DNA of 64,000 bases from Rugalucina vietnamica (lineage: Eukaryota > Mollusca > Bivalvia > Lucinida > Lucinidae): the NCBI GenBank assembly GCA_964017185.1, contig OZ024871.1:28620488-28684487 (forward strand), in the 5' to 3' direction. Position 1 is the first letter of the stretch, and each line of letters begins with the position of its first letter. A program made the translations under genes and the position numbers. This document shows, in pieces, positions 14,401-23,400 of this stretch. Below the pieces are notes generated by a model, which ran no database searches, was not told the origin of the DNA, and saw only the letters and a program-made list of their open reading frames with translations.

Positions 14401-17400
14401 TCTATAATTTAGTGGACCCCTATAAAATGAGCTGCATCATAGCAAAATCTGTCTTCAGGATTTCCGGCCAGGTCTGACAAGAACCAGACTGTACAGTCAC
14501 AGAAGGCTTTGAATCCAAGAAGAAAAGGGATAATGCTATCAGTGTAGTGAAATCTTATCAGCTGTGCTGTGACTGCAATAGCTGGTTTTCTCAATGCAGT
14601 TTTGTTGATTATGTGTATAAAAACCATTAGAAAATATCTCTCTATATTATGTCTATATGGGCCATGTCTTGAGAAAACCAACATTGTGGTTTGCAAACAG
14701 GTTCAACACAAACGAAGCTGTACAAGCACAGAAGATGGCTAGAGGCTGGAAATTCTGGATTTAGAAAGCAGAGGAATTGTACTATCTGCGCCTTTGTTTT
14801 TGCACATGCAAAATGTTTGTTTTCTCATGACTAGGCTCATATATGTTTTAATTATTGCAATATTATTTTCCAGATACTGGTCAATGTTTCCTAGAAACAG
14901 AGTCTGGAATGAGATATGCTCCTGTATTTTCCAATGTGAGATGGCACCATGTGATCAATGACATGTCTTCTATAAAGATGATAGAAAATGACCAAGTACT
15001 GCCTATAGGTGAGACTACTATAAATGATACAATGTTCACATTACCTTTAGGTGAGACTAGTATAAATGATACAATGTTCACATTACCTTTAGGTGAGACT
15101 ACTATAAATGATACAATGTTCACATTACCTTTAGGTGAGACTACCTGTAAATGATACAGTATTCACATTACCTTTAGGTGAGACTACTATAAATGATACA
15201 ATGTTCACATTACCTTTAGGTGAGACTACTATAAATGATACAATATTCACATTACCTTTTGGTGAGACTACTATAAATGATACAATGTTCACATTACCTT
15301 TAGGTGAGACTACTATAAATGATACAATATTCACATTACCTTTAGGTGAGACTACTATAAATGATACAATATTCACATTACCTTTAGGTGAGACTAGTAT
15401 AAATGATACAATATTCACATTACCTTTAGGTGAGACTACTATAAATGATACAATGTTCACATTACCTTTAGGTGAGACTAGTATAAATGATACAATATTC
15501 ACATTACCTTTAGGTGAGACTACTATAAATGATATAATGTTCACATTACCTTTAGGTGAGACTACCTGTAAATGATACAATATTCACATTTGCCACTAGC
15601 TTTCTGTAGATCAGATAAGTGACTCAGAGAGGACTACAGGCAATAGATAATACCACACAAAAGTGTCAAAGGTTGATTTCATGCTTGTATAAGTGATCCG
15701 CATCATAAGAAAACCAACATTTTGCATATGCGAAAACAAAGGTGCAGATCAGCTTCGCAGTAACGCAGTAACCAATTCCTCTACTTTCTAAAACTAAAAT
15801 TTGTATCCTCTGCTTGTACAGCTCCGTTTGTGTCAGACCTGTTCGGAAACCACCTTATTTGTTTTCTCATGACGTGGCTCAAGTAGTGTGTTTTTGTCTG
15901 AAGTTCTGAGACGAACTTATTTGAATTTTTATCTGGTTAGAAATGATGAAAATATCTTTAATGCATGAGATGTATGATAAAATGTTTCCAAGTCCTCTAA
16001 CCATACCATGTGACTAACAAATGAGCCGCCACATGGGAAAACCAACAATCTGCATAGGTGAAAACAAAGATGCAGATCAGCTTCGCGGTAACCGCGAAGC
16101 TGATCAGCGCCTTTGTTTTCGCTGCACGGATAGTACAATCCCTCTACTTCCTAAATACGAAATCTCATGCTTCTAGCTGTCTTCTGTGACTGCACAGGTC
16201 GGTTTGTGTCGGACCTGTTCTGAAACCACATTGTTGGTTTTCCCACCAGGTGGCTCAAATTGCTTATTTCCCTAGGTTGGTTAGAGCCTATGTTTCTGTA
16301 TGGTTGGAGACAAGTTCTACGCATAGAGCAGGGGCTTGATAAAGGGTAAGATATGAGCCGCCTCGTAGGAAAACCAACAATGTGGTTTCTGATCAGGCCC
16401 AACACAAACCGGCCTGTACAGCTACAGAAGCAGGCTAGAAGCTTGAAATTTCGGAGTTAAGTTGAGGAGGCATTGTACTATCCGTGTAGCGAAAACAAAG
16501 GCGCTGATCAGCTTCTCGGTTACCGCGAAGCTGATCTGCGTCTTTGTTTTTGCATATGCAGATTGTTGGTTTTCCCATGAGGCGGCTCATATAAAGTTTG
16601 AGTCACAAAACAATAATGGAAATGAACAATGATCAAATGAAATTGAACAAATAATTACAATATCAAGTCTTGATATTATGACAAAACTTGCTTCACTAGA
16701 AACAGGCAACACCACCATTATTGTTTATGTACAGGTACTTTACAAGTAATCACTGTCGTTATGTTCTCTGAATCTCTGAGTTTAAAGTTAGTCTCTCTTT
16801 AACAGAGCTTGCTGGCTTATGTCTTGGCTGGTTAGAAGCAATGATGACAGGTTTCTTATTGTAGACTTCACGTAAATCTCATAAGAGGCTTTACATAAAA
16901 AAAAGTGGCTGATTTGCATCTTTTGGCTTACTAATGGATTAATTCAATTTTTCTTATGGTTTAAATATACTTTAACTCATGTTCCATGTGTAAGTATGCT
17001 TGGAGAAGCTGTCTTACGTTTTTTTTAGCTCACCTGAGCCGAAGGCTCACAAGGTGAGCTTATAGTATAGTAGTTGAGCTGGTGTCTGTGTGTCCGTCTG
17101 TGCATCCATCCGTCTGTGCATCCGTCCGTTCAAAATTTCAATCTTGAATATCTCTAAGACAACAAGTCAATCGTAATCAAATTTTATCTGAAGCATCATT
17201 GAGGAGGGGGAAAGGTTGCATTAGGTTTTGGGCCAGGTCGGATCAGAACTCTGGTTTCCATGGCAACAGATAGCTCCCATTGAGTTATAATGGGGAAAAT
17301 GTTGTGGCCACTCTAGCAACTTCATTTTTGATTGGATCTTCTTCATTCTTGGGAATAAGAAGGACAACCATAACATCTTGGATGAGTTTGAATTTCGGCT

Positions 17401-20400
17401 AGGTTCCACCTTCGATTGGGAAAAATCCCCATAGACTTATAATGGGAAAATATTGTGGTCACTCTAGCGCCATTATGTTTCAGTGGATCTTCTTCATTCA
17501 TGCAGGTAACAAGGACAACTATAATGTCTCGGATGGGTTTGAATTTCAGCTAGATCCGACTTCTGACTGTGGAGTTAGCTGCCCTTGAGTGTTTGAAAAA
17601 TCATTATTTTGTGTTGTGGCCACTCTAGCGCCTTCAATTTTGATCGGATCTTCTTCATACTTGGAAGTAACAAGGATACCCATAACGTCTCGTATGAGTC
17701 CGAATTTCAGCCAGATCCGACTCTTGACTGCAGAGTTATCTGCCCTTGACTGTGTGAAAAATCAATATTTAGTGTTGTGGCCACTCTAGCGCCTTCATTT
17801 TTATTCGGGTCTTCTTTATTCTTGGAAGTAACAAGGACATCCATAACATCTCGGATGAGTTTGAATTTCGACCAGATCCGACCTCTGACTGCGGAGTTAT
17901 CTGCCCTTGAGTGTTTGAAAAATCAATATTTTGTGTTGTGGCCACTCTAGCATCTTTGTTTTTCAGTGGATCTTCTTCATTCTTGCAGGTAACAAGGATA
18001 ACTACAAGGACATCTGTAACATCTCGGATGAGTTCGGATTTCGACCAGATCCGACCTCTGACCGCGGAGTTATCTGCCCTTGAGTGTTTGAAAAATCAAT
18101 ATTTAGTGTTGTAGCCACGCTAGCTTTCATTTTTATTCAGTTCTTCTTTATTCTTGGAAGTAACAATGACATCCATAACATCTCGGATGAGTTCGAATTT
18201 CAGCCAGATCCGACCTCTGACTGCGGAATTAGCTGCCCTTTAAAGCCCCTGTCAGACCAGAAGGCGTTCGCGCGGCGTTTGCGTGGCGTTCTTAAATTTT
18301 CTTTATTTTTCCAGAACGCCACGAGAACTCCAAGAAAAAATGATTTTATTTGTGAAAAAAAGCAAGCCATGGCGTCCTCACAGTGTCCTCATCGCGTGCT
18401 CGTCGCGTCCAAGGTGTTCCTACGGAGTTCTCACTGCTTTCTGTGGAGTTCTATGTGGCGTTCATGGAGCTTGCACGACGTTTTCACTGCGTTTGCGCGG
18501 CGCTCTTGGCGTTCGCACCGCGCTTCCACGGCGTTCGCACCACGCTTCGACGGCGTTCGCACCGCGCTTCCACGGCATTCTAGTACTGCTCTGACGCCTT
18601 GTAGGCAAAACAAAGTCTCACTCATTTGTACGTTTGCTTTCAAGAAGACAGCATGACTGGTAAGAGAGGAAGAAGGAAAGCGGTAACTAAAGGGAAAAGT
18701 CCGAAAAAGACAGATGACGTACCACCACCGACACTATCACCACAAGTGGAAATCAGTCCAGCACCATCACCTCAAAAACAACGGGATGAGTCCCACGGGC
18801 GCGCAGTGAGATCGTAGTGCAAACGTCGTGGTAGCCCATGGCGTTTCCACGGAGTTCTCACGGCGTCCATGGAGTTCTCATGGCGTTCCCGCCGCGTTGA
18901 TGAAGTTTTCACTGCGTTGCCACGGCGTCCTCACGGCGTCCCCGCGGCGCTCTTATTAGAACGCCGGGTGATGGCGTTTGTTTTGAGCATGTTCAAAAGA
19001 AACGCCAGCCCTTGGCGTTCTAGGATTTCCCACGGCGTTCGATGGAGTTCCCACCGCGTTGCCACGGCGTCCATGGAGTTCTCACGGCGTTCACCTTGGC
19101 GTTCTGCATTTTTGTAGAACGCCGCGAGAACGCCACGAGAACGCCTGGTGTGACAGGGTTTTTTGTGTTTAAAAAATCAATATTTTGTATTGTGGCCACT
19201 CTAGCGCCTTCAAGTTTGATCGGATCTTCTTCATTCTTGGAAGTAACAAGGATAACCATAACATCTTGGATGAGTTCAAATTTGAGCCAGATTCGATCCT
19301 GGACTGCGCAATTAGCTGCTCTTGAATGTTTGAAAAATCAATTTTTAGTGTTGTGGCCACTCCAGCATCTTCAATTTTTATCAGATCTTCTTCATTCTTG
19401 GTAGTAACAAGGATAAGTGTTTACAGGACCAATGATCCTATGAAAACTATTGCAGCCATAGACCTGATACATGACCAAGATGGCCGTTATACCCATATAT
19501 GGTAAAAAAAAAAAACAACAAAAAAAAAAACATCACTTTGTCCAGTGACTGCACTTGTTGACTCAGGTGAGCGATCGTTGCCCTTGGGCTGCTTGTTTTC
19601 CATTATCATGCATTCTTTTTTATATCAAGCTTTAGGGTATCAGAAAATTTAGGAAGATAAATGCATATGTTTGCCTTTGCAGCCCAACAGAGATAGAAGA
19701 GTCTGTGTTCAATGAAGCCTGTAGTAGGTGTGGGAGAGTTCTATCAAACAAAGGAGATGTAAGACACCCTTTACTTACTGTATAAGATATTTGAATTTCT
19801 AACATTCAATAAATTTGTATAGTTTGGCAAATGAGTCACTGTATGGGCGGCAACTTTAATATTCATATCTGGGCGTGGTCGGCTAGTCCATCTGTTCAAG
19901 TAGGGAGATAATAGAAAAGTCGAAGTCAGTCAGCTTAGAGCGCTGTCACATATTTTACCGTTAAAGATCAGCTACCTATTTTGTCCAATCCAGTAAACTA
20001 GACAAACTCGGATTTTCATTCTAACAGACAACATGTGAGTTGAGTCTTTCAACTGTATACCTTTGGCTTTTACCTAGGTCAAAAGTAGACCATACCCAAT
20101 AACGTATTCATAAGGTAACGCCCATACAGTGACCCATTTGCCGAGCTATACAATATTGTAGTTTAGCATCCCAGTCAACTTTTTTTTTCAGTAATGGTGG
20201 GACAAAGCCACTGCTTCCAGGGTACTAGCCAGTACCTATGGGGAGTTAATGTATCATGTTCAAGGACATGTAGCTAGTTGTTCCAACTCTCTTCCGACCT
20301 TCTTCCAAAAAGCCAAGCTGTTCCCTTGTAATTTTGCTTGTAAATTTGCTTTAATGGTAAACCTAGAAGTTTTTTTACCACATGACAAGGAAACCTTGAC

Positions 20401-23400
20401 AAGACTGCAATAGTAGTTTCTCTCTGAGTTTGATGTGCAGGTTGTTCTGTCATATTGGAGTGAGGCGACACATGTGTAGTTTACATATGAGCCGCCTCTA
20501 GGGAAAACCAACATTGTGGTTTCCGACGAGGTCCGACACAAACCGGACTGCACAGTAACAGAAAAGAGCTAGAAGCTTGAAATTTCGGATTTAAGAAGAA
20601 GAGGAAGTGTACTATCCATGTAGCGAAAACAAAGGCACTGATCAACTTCGCAGTTACTGCGAACCTGATCTGCGTCTTTGTTTTCGCCTATGCAGATTAT
20701 TGGTTTTCCCATGGGGCGGCTCATATGTTAGAATTGTGTCTATTTTCAGTACTGTTGGCGCTGGGTTGGCTATAGTTATGGAATTGATCTCTTGGTCTCT
20801 GTAGCTCATAGGTAGGGCCTGTATAATAGCATATAATTTTTGAAGTTCCTGAAATACACTTGAGCTATTAAAACACTAAGATTTTAAGAATGTATTGGTA
20901 AGAGAGCAGGTTGTCCACATTCAGTGATAACCCTGATCAGACTGTTTTAGGGTTTTCAGATAATTATGAAAACATGACAAATGCCATATAATGGTAACAG
21001 GAAAGTGCTATGTAATCATAAAAGTACTTATAGGTTTGTGTGACCTGCCATGAATGTTTAGTAAATAACAACTATTCATTATTAGCTCTCCTGAGCCGAA
21101 GGCTCACAAGATGAGCTTATAGTATGGTAGTTGAGCGGTCGTCCCTGCATGCGTCCGTGCGTGCGTCCGTCCATCCGTTCACACTTTCAATCTTAAATAT
21201 CTCTAAGACTACATGGCCAATCGCAATCAAATTTTATCTGAAGCATCACTGAGGAGGGGGAAAGGTTGCATTAGATTTTGGGACAGGTCGGATCAGAACA
21301 CTGGTTTCCATGGCAACAGATAGCTCCCATTGAGTTATAATGGGGAAAATGTTGTGGCCACTCTAGCAACTTCATTTTTGATTGGATCTTCTTCATTCTT
21401 GGGAATAACAAGAGCAACCATAACATCTCGGATGAGTTCGAATTTCCGCTAGGTTCGACCTCAGATTGCGGAGTTAGCTGCCCTTGAGCGTCTGGAAAAA
21501 TCCCCATAGACTTATAATGGGAAAAATGTTGTGGCCACTCTAGTGCCATTATTTTTCAGCAGATCTTCTTCATTCTTGCAGGTAACAAGGACAACCATAA
21601 TATGTCGTATGGGTTCGAATTTCAGCTAGATCCGACCTCTGACTGTGGAGTTAGCTGCCCTTGAGTCAGTCCTAGAAATTTTTCTGAGGACCTACTCGTC
21701 CTGTGGGGCGAGTTGTAAACAATTTTCACTCGTCCTTACTGCTGGTGCACTCGTCCTTAAAATCTGGATTTCTACTTTAGATATCAAAATGGAAATCTCG
21801 ATTATTTGACTTTTGGTGTAAGCCGTTTTATCACATGGACGTCTTTTAAAAGTCTCGATAGTACGGCGCACCGTGAATAAAATGACCAATGCTTTTCGGT
21901 ATTTGGACCATGTACCGGATTTTATTGAATTTCATTTACTGCGGACTAGTGATGTAGTGCAAACATCCGGTTGACAATCGGAAACGAAATCTTCAGCTGA
22001 TTTTGCATTTACGGACATTTACTGCCTCGCGTCAGTCCCGAAAATGCTACTCGTCCTGTCGGGCGAGCCAGGGTAAATTTCCACTCGCCCGTATCGAACT
22101 TTCACTTGTAAATACGAGCGGACGTGTGGATTTTTCTAGGCCTGTGAGTGTTTGAAAAATCATTATTTGGTGTTGTGGCCACTCTAGCGCCTTCAATTTT
22201 AATTGGATCTTCTTCATACTTGGAAGTAACAAGGATAGTCATAACATCTCGGATGAGTTCGAATGGCCACTCCAGCATCTTCAATTTTGATCAGATCTTC
22301 TTCATTCTTGGTAGTAACAAGGATAACTATAACATCTTGGATGAGTTGAATTTAAGCCAGATTCAACCCTTGACTGCGGAGTTAGCTGCCTTTGAGTGTT
22401 TGAAAAATTAATATTTAGTGTTTTGGCCACTGTAGCACCTTCAATTTTGATCGGATCTTCTTCATTCGTGGAAGTAAAAAGAAATTTCATAACATCTCGG
22501 ATGAGTTCTAATTTCAGCCAGATCCGATCTATGACTGCGGAGTTAGCTGCCCTTGAGTGTCTGAAAAATCAATATTTAGTGTTGTGGCCACTCTAGCACC
22601 TTCACTTTTGATTGGATCTTCTTCATTCTTGGAAGTAACAAGGATAGTTCAATAACATCTTGGATGAGTTCAATTTTAGCCACACCCATTTATGATAAAA
22701 TCACCCAAAATCTTCTTCTCCAGAACCGGCAGGCCGATTTCCACAAAACTTGATATGTAGCATTTGGGACTCCAGCCCATTATAGTTTGATCAAATAATG
22801 ACCCTAGGATGACCTTGACCTATTTTACGGCAAGGTCAATTTTGGAAACAGAGGCTTTTACATGGGAAAAAGTGAAAACTTTGGATTTTTTGAAAACTAT
22901 TGCAGCCTGAGACCCGAAAAGTGGTAGATGCAAAAAACTAATGGAGTAGATGAAGGTGTGTGATTACGGTAATTTAGGTCAAGGTCAATTTTGGAAACAT
23001 AGGCTTTTACATGGGAAAAAGTGACAACTAGGTCTCAGGTAAGTGTTTACAGGACCAATGATCCTATGAAAACTATTGCAGCCATAGACCTTAAACATGA
23101 CCAAGATGGCCGTTATACCCATATATGGTAAAAAAAAACAAAAAAAAAACAAACAAACAAACAAAAAAAAAAACAACACTTTGTCCAGTGACTGTACTTA
23201 TTGACTCGCAGATGAGCGATCGTTGCCCTTGGGCTACTTGTCAAGCATCAGAATAATTGGTAAAATATAGTTAAAAAATGCTGTAACTGTAAAGAAATAT
23301 TTAATAAGCAGTCTGCAGTATCAAATATCATATGAAACACGCTTACAGTGGTTTTCATGATTATCTTATATCATATGAACAAGGGGCCATGTTTCCTATT

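Noticed and set aside
14855-15580. Frames GETTINDTMFTLPL on + and VSPKGNVNIVSFI on -
   Set aside because: Both strands are open because of the 42-bp tandem repeat. Only the first part (exon 9) is coding; the rest matters only as potential donor-extension sequence.
15009-15592. CRISPR-like array
   Set aside because: Units are contiguous with no unique spacers, and the genome is a metazoan.
18283-19117. Arg/Ala-rich frames with repeated RRSH/FHG motifs
   Set aside because: Products of the GGCGTTC subterminal repeats of a transposon; all frames are open because of composition.
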